Made by a program: the position numbers and the translations under genes. Positions 7,955-18,506 of a stretch of DNA of 64,000 bases are shown piece by piece; position 1 is the first letter of the stretch, and the number at the start of each line of letters is the position of its first letter. Under the pieces are notes generated by a model, which worked only from the letters and a program-made list of their open reading frames with translations, was not told the DNA's origin and made no database searches. This DNA is from Terriglobales bacterium (lineage in GTDB: Bacteria > Acidobacteriota > Terriglobia > Bryobacterales > Bryobacteraceae), in assembly GCA_021372245.1 (NCBI GenBank), contig JAJFUV010000028.1:1-64000 (forward strand), in the 5' to 3' direction.

Positions 7955-9222
7955 ATGACGCTGGCTGAGAAGATCCTGGCGCGCGCGTCCGGGCGGGATG
8001 AGGTTTATCCCGGCGAGACGGTGACGGTGGCCGTCGACCTGGCGGCATCTTCGGGAAACGCCGATGAGGTCCGCAAGCGATTCCTCTTCCTGGGCGGCGA
8101 GGAGGTGTGGGACGCGGACCGCATCGTGATCGTCCTGGAGCAACTCGACCCCGTGCGGCGCGGCGAGGAGCAGAAGGCTTTGCGCGGATTCGCACGCGAA
8201 CAGGAACTGAAGCACTTCTATGACGTTGGCCGCGGCGGAGTCTGCCATCAGGTGGTGGCGGAACAAGGGCATGCGCTGCCAGGTATGTTCGTGGTGGGAA
8301 CGACCCGCCATGCCGCCGCGTACGGAGCGTACGGTGCGCTGGCGCTGGACATCGGCATCGAGCGGATGGCCGAGGTTTGGAAACGCGGCCGGTTGAAGGT
8401 TCGAGTACCGCCGACAGTCCGCATTGAGGTCTCCGGCATCTTTCGTCCCTGGATCTCCGCCAAGGACTTGGCCCTCCACCTGGCGTCGAGCATGGGAAGG
8501 TCGAATACCGGCTGCTGCATCGGCTTCAGCGGTCCGGCGATCGCGGCCATGTCGATTTCCTCTCGCATGGTGCTGACGAGCCTTGCGCGGCGCGTCGGCG
8601 CAGTATCCGCCTTCACAGACGTGGACAATGCGCTGCTGACGCACCTGGCTCGCATGGCAGGAACGCCACAGGCGTTCAGCCCGGCGTGGGCACCCGACTC
8701 CGATGCTTCTTACGAAAAAGTACTGCACATCAACGTACAGAAAGAATTGAGCGAACCTCAGGTCGCGTGCCACGGGAAGGCCGAGAAGGTGCTTCCGCTT
8801 TCGGAGGTTGCCGACACAAAGGTCGATATGGCGGTTCTGGGTAGCTGCTCGAACGGGCGCCCGGAAGACTTCGCCGCGGCGGCCGACGTCCTGACGGGGA
8901 AGCGGGTGCACACCGGAACACGGCTGCTGGCGATTCCGGCCTCTCAAAAGGTATATCTGGACACGATGAAGGCGGGTTATCTTCAGGCGTTGGCCGCCGC
9001 GGGCGCGGTCATCCTTCCACCGGGATGTGGAGAGGCCACGAGCATCGCGCATGGGATGTTGGTAAGCGGCGAGGTGTGCATCTCCACGACCGATTGCAGC
9101 TACGATTCCGCTGCCGGGAGCACGCGGCGGCAGGTGTATGAAGCCAACCCCGCCGTGGTGGCGGCGGCCGCCGCGGCCGGCCGGATCGTCCATCCGGAAG
9201 ACGTGGTGGAAGATACGGCAGC

Positions 9223-9226
<4 letters not shown>
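7955..9226 (+). CDS. Aconitase/LeuC-like protein with degenerate active site
   Basis: A 423-residue protein clearly of the aconitase/isopropylmalate dehydratase large-subunit family of archaeal LeuC/HacA type: FYDVGRGGVCHQVV, GSCSNGRPEDFAAAADVL, RLLAIPASQKVY and an Ala-rich C-terminus. Key residues are altered. The first Fe-S cysteine is Cys298 and the second Cys358, but the usual CxxC reads CGEA, so the third ligand is Ala361. The Asp-Ser-His-Thr motif is TTRHA, the usual Asp-His before the Q/P loop is Glu-Gln, and the STTNRNF substrate loop is STTDCSY. No small subunit (LeuD-like) follows; instead it overlaps fhs by 4 bases. A normal dehydratase is unlikely. Confidence 0.8.
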
Positions 9227-10884
<1,658 letters not shown>

Positions 10885-10989
10885 CGGCGCCAGCGGCACC
10901 GCCGCGGGCCGCGGTACGGGCAGCAATCCGGCCCAAATAAAGAGTCGGTTTTGCAGGATCCCTGGAAGCTGGGGCGATGTACACTACCA

Positions 10990-11092
10990 GTTAGCTGGGG
11001 AGCTGTAATGGAACTCCCGCCTGAAATCAGTTCCACGTCTTCGAGGACGCGGAAACACCTTTGACCCTCTAACCAGGAAGGTTCACTTCCTG
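10990..11092 (+). promoter_or_regulatory. Hairpin-containing 5' leader
   Basis: The 226-base gap before the large repeat protein contains three local stems: GGGAG (10998-11002) with CTCCC (11014-11018); TTCCACGTC (11031-11039) with GACGCGGAA (11046-11054), 8 of 9 pairs; and CAGGAAG (11074-11080) with CTTCCTG (11086-11092). The ribosome-binding site GGAGGTGC lies just after. It does not match a riboswitch class I know, so it may be a structured leader or an mRNA-stability element. Confidence 0.35.
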
Positions 11093-11110
11093 CCGCACCC
11101 ATGGAGGTGC

Positions 11111-14100
11111 ATGGTGACCAAGTCCATCCTACGACAATTGGTTTTGATGGCGACAACCGTGGTGTTTTTGCCGGTGCTGTTGTATCCGGCGGCCACCAAC
11201 TATCCTAACTACGGCAACCTTCCCTTGAGTTTTGAGCGCAACGCCGGACAGGTGGATGGAAATGTCCGCTTTCTGGCGCGAAGCCCGTCCTTCGGGGTAT
11301 TCCTCACGGATACCGAAGCGGTTCTCGCGTTGAGCAGCGAGGACGGGACCACCTCCACCGTGACGATGGAGTTTCTCGGCGCGCGCCAGCCGAAGGAGGT
11401 TGCAGGCATCGACAAACTGCCGGGTCTCATGAACTACCTGCACGGAAACGACCCCAGGCAGTGGCGCACGGGCGTGCCAACCTTTGCGAAGGTGCGTTAC
11501 CGGCAACTCTATCCCGGAATCGATCTGATGTATTACGGAAACCAAGGCCGTCTGGAATACGATTTCGTGGTCGCGCCCGGCGCAGATCCGAAAGCGATCC
11601 AGTTTGGTTTCCGGGGGACTACCGCCGTGAAACTGGATCCTGATGGCGGGCTGGGGATTGCCTCCGGCGCCGGTGAACTGCGTTTCCAAAAACCGTACGC
11701 CTATCAGGAAGTGGGCGGCCGGCGGCGGTCCATCGAGGTGCGTTATGTCCTGCTGGCAGGTCAGCGCGTCGGTTTCTCGCTGGCGGAATACGACAGAAGC
11801 CTTTCGCTGGTGATCGATCCGGTGCTGGTTTACCTGGGGACCCTGGCGGCTGGCAGCGGCCGCGGCATCGCGATCGATAGCGCCGGCAACGCGTATATCA
11901 CCGGGTTCACCTCTTCGCTGAATTTTCCCATCTTCGGTGGGCTCACCGGCACGAATCCGATGACCGCGTCCTCCGCGGAGGCGTTTGTAACCAAGGTGAA
12001 TGCCGACGGTACCGCTATCGTCTACTCCACCTTGTTTGGCGGGAACGGCACGGACCAGGGAATCGGCATCGCAGTGGACAGTGCCGGTGCCGCCTACGTC
12101 ACAGGCAGTACGACCTCGAAGGAGTTCCCGCTCGTGAATGCCGCCCAGGCAACTTACGGGGGCAACACGGATGCGTTTGTAGCCAAGCTGAATGCCCAGG
12201 GCACGGCGCTGGTTTATTCGACCTACCTCGGCGGAAGCAACTCGGACTCCGCCGCCGGCATCGCTGTGGACAAGACCAACGGCGGGGCTTTCGTAACGGG
12301 CGTGACCAATTCCACCAACTTTCCCACAAAGACGCCCTACCAGGCGGCCGTCAAGGGCTCGCGGGACGTGTTCATAACCAGACTCGATCCCGCCGGTGCC
12401 CTGGCGTTTTCGACGTACCTCGGAGGAGCCGCGGACGACTACGGGCAGTCCGTCGCCATCGATGGGAGCAACAACGTGTACGTCACCGGGTACACCAGTT
12501 CCACGAATTTCCCCACTACTGCGGGGGCAGTACAGACGACTCTTAAGGGTAATCCCACCGCCTTCGTTACGAAGTTGAGCAGCAGCGGCACGGCGTTAGA
12601 GTACTCCACCTACCTCGGCGGCACTTGCGTCGATTGGGGATACGGAATCGCGGTGCACTCTTCCGGTTCGGCCTACGTGACGGGTGAAACGTGTTCCACG
12701 GACTTTCCAACCACGGCGGGAGCGGTTGGACCCCAGAAAGAGATGGGCAATGCGGCCTTCGTAACCAGGCTGAAGCCGGATGGCACCGGCCTGGTCTACT
12801 CGACTTATATTGGCTCCAACAGGCAGGTTCGCGGATCGGCCATCGCCGTGGATGAGTCCGAGTTCGCCTATGTGACCGGATTCAACTATGGCGAAGATTT
12901 CCCAACCTCCAATGCGCTTCAGAAGGACCGGGAGTGGTACGTGCCGGTACTTGCGTACTCCAAGACCGGAGGAGTCGAATGGGACAGCCTCCAGCGCGGC
13001 ATGTCGGGCAACTCTGTTCCGGCGATCAGCGTCGATCCTCGAGATACGGCGACAATCGTCGTCGCGGAGAGGGGGATCAACCGGAGCACGGATGGCGGCC
13101 AGAACTGGATACATACCGACCTGTGGAATAACGCCACCGCCTTGGCCCGCTCCGCTTCCAACCCGAACGTGCTCTACACGGCGACGGGCAACGGGATGTA
13201 CAAGAGCACCGACAACGGAGTGGACTGGCAGCGGCTGGGCGCCAATCCGGCCGGTACGGTCTATATGCTGGCGGTTCACCCGACTGACCCGGCGAAAGTC
13301 ACTGCCGCCACCTCCTCGGGCATCTTCCAGAGTTCAGACGGCGTCAACTGGACTGCGAAGAACGCGGGCCTGCTGAATCTCATAGTCTATGACTGGGACT
13401 GTAGCCCGACTGATCCGAAGGTTCAATACGCAGCGACCGCGGGCGGTGTGTTCAAAACGGTGGACGAGGCTGCCACGTGGAGTCTCGCTGGCGTCGGGTT
13501 GCCGGTCAATTTCCCGGCTCTCGATCTGGCGGTGAGCCCGGCGGACGCCAATACGGTCTATGTGCTGCTCGGCAATGGAATACTTTACAGGAGCACCGAT
13601 GCGGGAGCGAACTGGAACGTGATAGGAAGCGGCATCCGGGGCTCGGTGGCTTTGTTCGCGTTGGCGCCTTCGAACCCATTGATTATGTACGCAATAACCT
13701 CGAGAGCTTGCTATCGCAGCCGGGATGGCGGTGTCACCTGGACCCAGGTGTCCAACCTGGGCCAGGTTTTAGGTCTGACTGTGATGGAAGTAGACCCCAA
13801 GAACGCCGATCTCATCTACGTCGGATTGACCGTTCTGAGCGATGTCTTCGTATCGAAGATCAGTCCGTCTGGCACGGCATTCGCATATTCGACGCTTCTC
13901 GGCGGGCAGTCCAGCGATTCGGGTATGGGAATTGCCGCCGACAACAGTGGAAACGCTTACATCTCCGGCACCGGAAACGCTCCCTTCCCAACTACCGCCG
14001 GATCTTTCTCACGTGTCATCGGCGGGGCGTTCATAGCCAAGATTGCCGATACCCAGGCAGCATGCACCTACGTCGTACGGCCCGGCGACGTCGCCAACGA

Positions 14101-15589
14101 GGTCAGCATATTCTACAGTGGCGGCGGCGAAGGGCGGTTCTTTGTCATTGCTCCCAGTGGCTGTGCCTGGGAGGTGATTTCCAATGTCCCGTGGATCACC
14201 ATCCCTGGCGGCAGTAACAGAGGCGCGGGCGTCGGTCCCGTATGGATTGATGTGGACGCGAACACTGGGCCGGCGCGCCAGGGTACGGTGACCATCGCCG
14301 GGCAGACACGCCTTGTCAGCCAAGCGGCCGGTACCTGCACCTATCAACGGTCAGTGGAAGCCCTGGCGGTGCCCGCCGCCGGAGAGACCTTCACGGTCGC
14401 GATCACGACCACTCCAGACTGCGGCTGGGTGGCCTCCGCAAACCAGGGTTGGTTTACGGTCACCCCGGATATTGGGTCGGGAAGCGGCACGCTGACGATC
14501 ACGGTGCAGTCGAACCCAGGCGCTTCTTCGCGCGTGGCGGCCGTGGTAATCGGCGGCTATGGCGTCGTGGTTTCGCAGATAGGAGCTACTAGCACGTTCG
14601 CTTTCAATCCGGCTGCGGTGAATGTTCCGGCGAATGCTTCCACGGGCAGTTTCGCCGTCACGACGAACCTGACTTCCGCCTCCTGGCGGGCCGTGTCGAC
14701 GCAATCCTGGCTGACCGTGACCTCCGGACCGAACTTCACCGGAAGCGTGTCCGTCAACTACGGCGTGGAAGCCAACACCGGCACCGCGGCTCGCACCGCG
14801 CAGATTCTGGTCGGTAACGTGGTGTTCACCCTGACTCAAGCGGGCCTGCCGGCGACGACACCGATGATTACCTCTATCAACGCGGCCGGGGGCGGACCGG
14901 ATATCGCGCTGAACACCTGGATCGAGATCAAAGGTGCGAACCTCGCGCCCACCGACCTCGGTCCCTACGGCTTCACCTGGAGTACGGCTCCGGAATTCGC
15001 TTCCGGCAAAATGCCCACGCAACTCCGCAACGTGAGCGTCACGGTGAATGGCAAGCCCAGCTACGTGTACTTCATCAGCCCCGCCCAAGTGAACGTCCTG
15101 ACGGGACTGGACAGCACCACCGGTAAGGTCCAGGTTGTGGTTACCAACGGCGCGAATTCCAGCCAGGCCTTTACGGTGAATGTGCGAGCCAGAGCACCCG
15201 GGTTCTTCCTGTTCGGGGCCACGAAGTATATCGCCTCGACGCACGCCGACGGCAGCCTGTTGGGGCCGGCTTCCATGTCCGTCCCGGGCTACCAGTTCAC
15301 ACCGGCCAAGCCCAACGAAACCGTGGTTCTTTACGCCAACGGTTTCGGTGTGCCTTCAACGCCACTAGTGGAAGGTTCAGCCACCCAATTCAGCCCGCTG
15401 TCCTCGCTGCCGTTGATTTTGATCGGAGGAGTTCAGGCGACGGTGGCATACGCCGGCGTGGTGACTCCGGGCCTCTATCAGTTCAACGTGGTTGTCCCGG
15501 CGAACGCACCGGATGGCGACAACTCCGTGACGGCCACTTACAGCGGATTCACGACCGCGCCCGGTGCGTTGATCACCGTACAGAAATAA
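11111..15589 (+). CDS. Giant secreted SBBP/BACON repeat protein with Solibacter C-terminal domain
   Basis: The 1492-residue protein starts with a signal peptide. It then has an N-terminal beta domain (about 45-225, LPLSFERNAGQVDGNVRFLARS, DUF7948-like), SBBP beta-propeller repeats with IAVDSxGxAYVTGxT (about 240-620), Asp-box/Ycf48-like propeller repeats (SxDGGxNW, about 630-890), another SBBP repeat, and three BACON-like beta domains (CTYxxSVxxLxVPxAGxTFxVxITT, about 985-1250). The last 230 residues are the TIGR03437-type Solibacter domain (AAGGGPDIALNTWIEIKGANLAP, VYFISPAQVNV, LYANGFG). It is secreted or surface-exposed and likely binds glycans or proteins. GGAGGTGC precedes ATG 11111. Confidence 0.88.
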   Translation: MVTKSILRQLVLMATTVVFLPVLLYPAATNYPNYGNLPLSFERNAGQVDGNVRFLARSPSFGVFLTDTEAVLALSSEDGTTSTVTMEFLGARQPKEVAGIDKLPGLMNYLHGNDPRQWRTGVPTFAKVRYRQLYPGIDLMYYGNQGRLEYDFVVAPGADPKAIQFGFRGTTAVKLDPDGGLGIASGAGELRFQKPYAYQEVGGRRRSIEVRYVLLAGQRVGFSLAEYDRSLSLVIDPVLVYLGTLAAGSGRGIAIDSAGNAYITGFTSSLNFPIFGGLTGTNPMTASSAEAFVTKVNADGTAIVYSTLFGGNGTDQGIGIAVDSAGAAYVTGSTTSKEFPLVNAAQATYGGNTDAFVAKLNAQGTALVYSTYLGGSNSDSAAGIAVDKTNGGAFVTGVTNSTNFPTKTPYQAAVKGSRDVFITRLDPAGALAFSTYLGGAADDYGQSVAIDGSNNVYVTGYTSSTNFPTTAGAVQTTLKGNPTAFVTKLSSSGTALEYSTYLGGTCVDWGYGIAVHSSGSAYVTGETCSTDFPTTAGAVGPQKEMGNAAFVTRLKPDGTGLVYSTYIGSNRQVRGSAIAVDESEFAYVTGFNYGEDFPTSNALQKDREWYVPVLAYSKTGGVEWDSLQRGMSGNSVPAISVDPRDTATIVVAERGINRSTDGGQNWIHTDLWNNATALARSASNPNVLYTATGNGMYKSTDNGVDWQRLGANPAGTVYMLAVHPTDPAKVTAATSSGIFQSSDGVNWTAKNAGLLNLIVYDWDCSPTDPKVQYAATAGGVFKTVDEAATWSLAGVGLPVNFPALDLAVSPADANTVYVLLGNGILYRSTDAGANWNVIGSGIRGSVALFALAPSNPLIMYAITSRACYRSRDGGVTWTQVSNLGQVLGLTVMEVDPKNADLIYVGLTVLSDVFVSKISPSGTAFAYSTLLGGQSSDSGMGIAADNSGNAYISGTGNAPFPTTAGSFSRVIGGAFIAKIADTQAACTYVVRPGDVANEVSIFYSGGGEGRFFVIAPSGCAWEVISNVPWITIPGGSNRGAGVGPVWIDVDANTGPARQGTVTIAGQTRLVSQAAGTCTYQRSVEALAVPAAGETFTVAITTTPDCGWVASANQGWFTVTPDIGSGSGTLTITVQSNPGASSRVAAVVIGGYGVVVSQIGATSTFAFNPAAVNVPANASTGSFAVTTNLTSASWRAVSTQSWLTVTSGPNFTGSVSVNYGVEANTGTAARTAQILVGNVVFTLTQAGLPATTPMITSINAAGGGPDIALNTWIEIKGANLAPTDLGPYGFTWSTAPEFASGKMPTQLRNVSVTVNGKPSYVYFISPAQVNVLTGLDSTTGKVQVVVTNGANSSQAFTVNVRARAPGFFLFGATKYIASTHADGSLLGPASMSVPGYQFTPAKPNETVVLYANGFGVPSTPLVEGSATQFSPLSSLPLILIGGVQATVAYAGVVTPGLYQFNVVVPANAPDGDNSVTATYSGFTTAPGALITVQK

Positions 15590-15619
15590 AGCGCGTCCTG
15601 CGATGACTGTCTTGGTACG

Positions 15620-15636
15620 GGCCGCCTTCGGCGGCC
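15620..15636. terminator. Hairpin between convergent genes
   Basis: GGCCGCC-TTC-GGCGGCC forms a perfect 7-bp stem between the large repeat protein and the convergent URO-D gene. It lacks a U-tract on either side, so it is a terminator-like element rather than a textbook intrinsic terminator. Confidence 0.45.
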
Positions 15637-15658
15637 GGGCACGGTAGTGTGCGGCGCT

Positions 15659-16780
15659 TCAGTAGCGGAATTCCTTGGCGATGTCGACGAAAGTCTGGAT
15701 GTTTTCCGGCTCGCCTTCGAAGAAGTGATCCGACGCCCCCATGATGTAACCGCCGTATTGGGCGGCGTCCTGCCAGATGTGCTCAATCTGGGCGCGGATG
15801 TTCGCGGGCGTGCCGCGCTCGAAGCCGTCCTTTTGGCTGAAGCCGCCGATGAGGCAGAGCTTCCCGCCCATGATGGAGTAAATCTTCTTCAAATCGACGT
15901 CTCCGCCCATGCCCGGCGGCGTGAGTGTCTCCGAAGCGTCGGCGCGGGTTTCCGGGATCAGGTGGGCCTGCGCCATCATCTTGCCGCAGGTGTGATAGAC
16001 CACCTTGATGCCGATGGCGTGCAACGCGTCGGAGATCTTCTGAGCATAAGGGAGGCAGAGGTCTTTGAATAGCTTTGGCGAGATGACGGACATGGAGCCG
16101 TCGCCGCCGCCGTCCTCCAGCATGTCGATGCGGCAGCCGCGCAGGCTCTCGATGAAGCGCAATTTGTAATCGAGGATGATGTCGAGAAACTCCCGGGTCC
16201 AGGCCGGATCGTCGGCGGCCTCCATGATCATGCGCTGGCTGCCGAGGTAATTGCACGCATCCTGCCAGACGCCGCCCTGGTGGTTGAAAATGCCCGCGCG
16301 GAGGATGCCCATGTCCCCCATTCGCTCGAAGGCGTCGTTAATGAGCCGCTTATCCGGCCGGGGCAGGGGCATGTATTTCCGGATGAGCTGGATCTGCTCC
16401 TTTTCCTTGATGGGGTACTCGGTGACCCAGGCCATTTTGTCGGTCTTTTCCATGGTCTTGGTGAGAGTACCTTCGGGTGTCTCGATGGTGAACTTGTAGA
16501 CAGTGGATACTTCGTCCTGTTTGGGGATGGTGTAGGTCACCCGCCAGTTCGGCCCGGGCACCAGGTCGCCGGTGAAGTACATGGCGCTGACCACCGGTTC
16601 ATCGAGCCACGCGAAGTAGAAGATCTGCGCGTCCATCCCGAAGCGCGAGTAAATCTCGAACTGGTCCGCGCCGTTCATGTACTTATTGGCCCAGTAGTCC
16701 ATCCAACCGTGTATGGTGGCAGGCAGGCGGTCGGGCTTGCCGCCGGCCAGCGCAGTGAGGAGCCTGTCTCGAGGGGTCAT
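15659..16780 (-). CDS. URO-D/MtaA-like methyltransferase family protein
   Basis: The 373-residue protein begins TPRDRLLTALAGGKPDRLP, the family signature. Later come SVISPKLFKDLCLPYAQKI, a His-Thr-Cys-Gly motif (VVYHTCGKMM) and a downstream Cys before Gly-Gly (LCLIGGF), plausible zinc ligands as in MtaA/CmuA-type methyltransferases. The family covers uroporphyrinogen decarboxylase and methylcobalamin:thiol methyltransferases. True HemE lacks the H-x-C zinc site, so haem synthesis is unlikely. No corrinoid protein is nearby and the substrate is unknown. Confidence 0.82.
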   Translation of the reverse strand: MTPRDRLLTALAGGKPDRLPATIHGWMDYWANKYMNGADQFEIYSRFGMDAQIFYFAWLDEPVVSAMYFTGDLVPGPNWRVTYTIPKQDEVSTVYKFTIETPEGTLTKTMEKTDKMAWVTEYPIKEKEQIQLIRKYMPLPRPDKRLINDAFERMGDMGILRAGIFNHQGGVWQDACNYLGSQRMIMEAADDPAWTREFLDIILDYKLRFIESLRGCRIDMLEDGGGDGSMSVISPKLFKDLCLPYAQKISDALHAIGIKVVYHTCGKMMAQAHLIPETRADASETLTPPGMGGDVDLKKIYSIMGGKLCLIGGFSQKDGFERGTPANIRAQIEHIWQDAAQYGGYIMGASDHFFEGEPENIQTFVDIAKEFRY

Positions 16781-16826
16781 GTTGTCGTCCCGCCCAACAG
16801 TTTACGCTAGATAAGTACCATTCGAC

Positions 16827-18506
16827 ATGCCCGGACACTCCATCGGACGATTCTTCTGGCCGGCCGTCGCCGGACTGCTCCTCATACAGAGCTTTCTTCT
16901 CGTATCCAGCGCGCTCCAGGAGACGCAGACCTGGGATGAGAGCTATCACATGCTGGCGGGCTACAGTTATTGGAAGCTCGGCAGGCTCGATATCAACCGG
17001 GAGCATCCGCCGCTCGGCAAGTACCTCAACGCGCTGCCGCTGTTGTTCCTCGCGCCCGATTTGCCGGTGAATGGCGAGGCTTGGAAGCGGAGCGATTACG
17101 TGGAGGCCGGCGTCGATTTCCTCTACCACAATCGGGTGGACGCGGATACCATGCTGTTCGCCGCCCGATGTGTGACTATGCTGCTCACGCTTGCGCTCGG
17201 CCTCGCCATCGCGTGGTGGGGCAGACGGCGGTATGGAGGCGCCGCCGCGCTGGTTGCGCTGACCTTGTTTGTCTTCGATCCGAACATCCTGGCGCACGGC
17301 CGTTATGTAACCACCGATACGATCGCGGCCTTGTTCATTTTCCTGGGCGTAGTTACCTGGGAAACGTGGCTCGACTCGGGCCGGCGTCGCCACCTTGCCC
17401 TGGCGGGAGTCGTATTCGGTCTTGCTATCGTCAGCAAGTTCTCGGCGCTCATCCTGGTTCCGATCTGTGTTGCGCTGTATGCGCTGCGGTGGCGGAAGAA
17501 CAAAAAGGATTTCTCGCTTGCGAGGTGCGTGAAGGCTTGCGGCTTGATGGCAGCGCTTGCGGCTGTAGTGGTGATTGCCGCGTACGCGCCGGAAGCGAAA
17601 CTTCTGCTGCCGGCGACCCGCGCCATGCGGCAGGCCGACTCGAGCATCCAGACTTTGCGCGACACCATAGACGCGCGCAGCGAATACGGCGAATTGATGC
17701 GCTGGCTTGGGGGACGCCTGGGGCTGCAGGCGCATTCGTTCCTGGTCGGCCTGGGCGCGGTGGCAGCACACAATACAGTTGGGCAGGAATCTTACTTGCT
17801 GGGGAAACTAGCCGAACACGGCTGGTGGTATTACTTCCCGGTGTTATTCGCGGTGAAGACGCCAACGGCCACACTCGTTGGCGTGTTGATAGCTCTTGTA
17901 GCCGCATGGCGCCGGCCGCGATTTGAATTACTGGTTCCAGTCGTCCTCTACTTCGCCGCCAGCATGGCTTCCGGGCTCAACATCGGCCTGCGGCATCTGC
18001 TGCCCATCTACCCGTTCCTGTTTCTCTTGATTGGTGCGACGCTCGCCGCGTGGAGACTGCGAATCGGACGGTTGGCGTTGTGGCTGTTGCCGGCGGCTCT
18101 CGCGGCTGAGTCGATGGCGGTGTACCCGCACTACCTCGCCTTCTTCAACGCACCGGCCGGCGGCCCGGGCGCGGGACCCCGCTACGCTGTCGATTCGAAT
18201 ATCGACTGGGGGCAGGATATCAAGAAGCTGAAGCGATGGATGGACGCGCGAGGCGTCCCGCAAATCTGCCTCTGCTATTTCGGACGTGCCAATCCGGAGT
18301 ATTATGGCATCCCGAACGTGGAACCGCCGCAGGTGAATGAGCAGGAGAACTGGAAGCGCATGGACTGCTACACAGCCGTCAGCGTGACGCCGCTGGTGGG
18401 TGTCTATACTCCGCGGGAACGCTTCGACATCCTGCGGCGGATGGAACCGGTGGCAAAAATCGGATATTCGATCTATGTTTACGATCTGCGAAAGAAGCGG
18501 CCTTAA
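16827..18506 (+). CDS. GT39/ArnT-like membrane glycosyltransferase
   Basis: A 559-residue multi-spanning protein with about ten hydrophobic segments. Diagnostic motifs of the PMT/ArnT (GT-C) fold are Trp-Asp-Glu-Ser-Tyr-His near residue 36 (the catalytic Asp-Glu loop), Glu-His-Pro-Pro near 61, and a late DSNIDWGQDIKKLKRW. Such enzymes use polyprenyl-phosphate sugars and transfer to lipids or proteins on the periplasmic side. Its stop overlaps the convergent URO-D gene by 4 bases. Donor and acceptor are unknown. Confidence 0.85.
   Translation: MPGHSIGRFFWPAVAGLLLIQSFLLVSSALQETQTWDESYHMLAGYSYWKLGRLDINREHPPLGKYLNALPLLFLAPDLPVNGEAWKRSDYVEAGVDFLYHNRVDADTMLFAARCVTMLLTLALGLAIAWWGRRRYGGAAALVALTLFVFDPNILAHGRYVTTDTIAALFIFLGVVTWETWLDSGRRRHLALAGVVFGLAIVSKFSALILVPICVALYALRWRKNKKDFSLARCVKACGLMAALAAVVVIAAYAPEAKLLLPATRAMRQADSSIQTLRDTIDARSEYGELMRWLGGRLGLQAHSFLVGLGAVAAHNTVGQESYLLGKLAEHGWWYYFPVLFAVKTPTATLVGVLIALVAAWRRPRFELLVPVVLYFAASMASGLNIGLRHLLPIYPFLFLLIGATLAAWRLRIGRLALWLLPAALAAESMAVYPHYLAFFNAPAGGPGAGPRYAVDSNIDWGQDIKKLKRWMDARGVPQICLCYFGRANPEYYGIPNVEPPQVNEQENWKRMDCYTAVSVTPLVGVYTPRERFDILRRMEPVAKIGYSIYVYDLRKKRP

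Noticed and set aside
7679..9193. Long minus-strand ORF over the aconitase-like gene
   Set aside because: No family motifs, Arg/His/Gly-rich low-complexity shadow; the plus-strand protein is a recognisable aconitase homologue.
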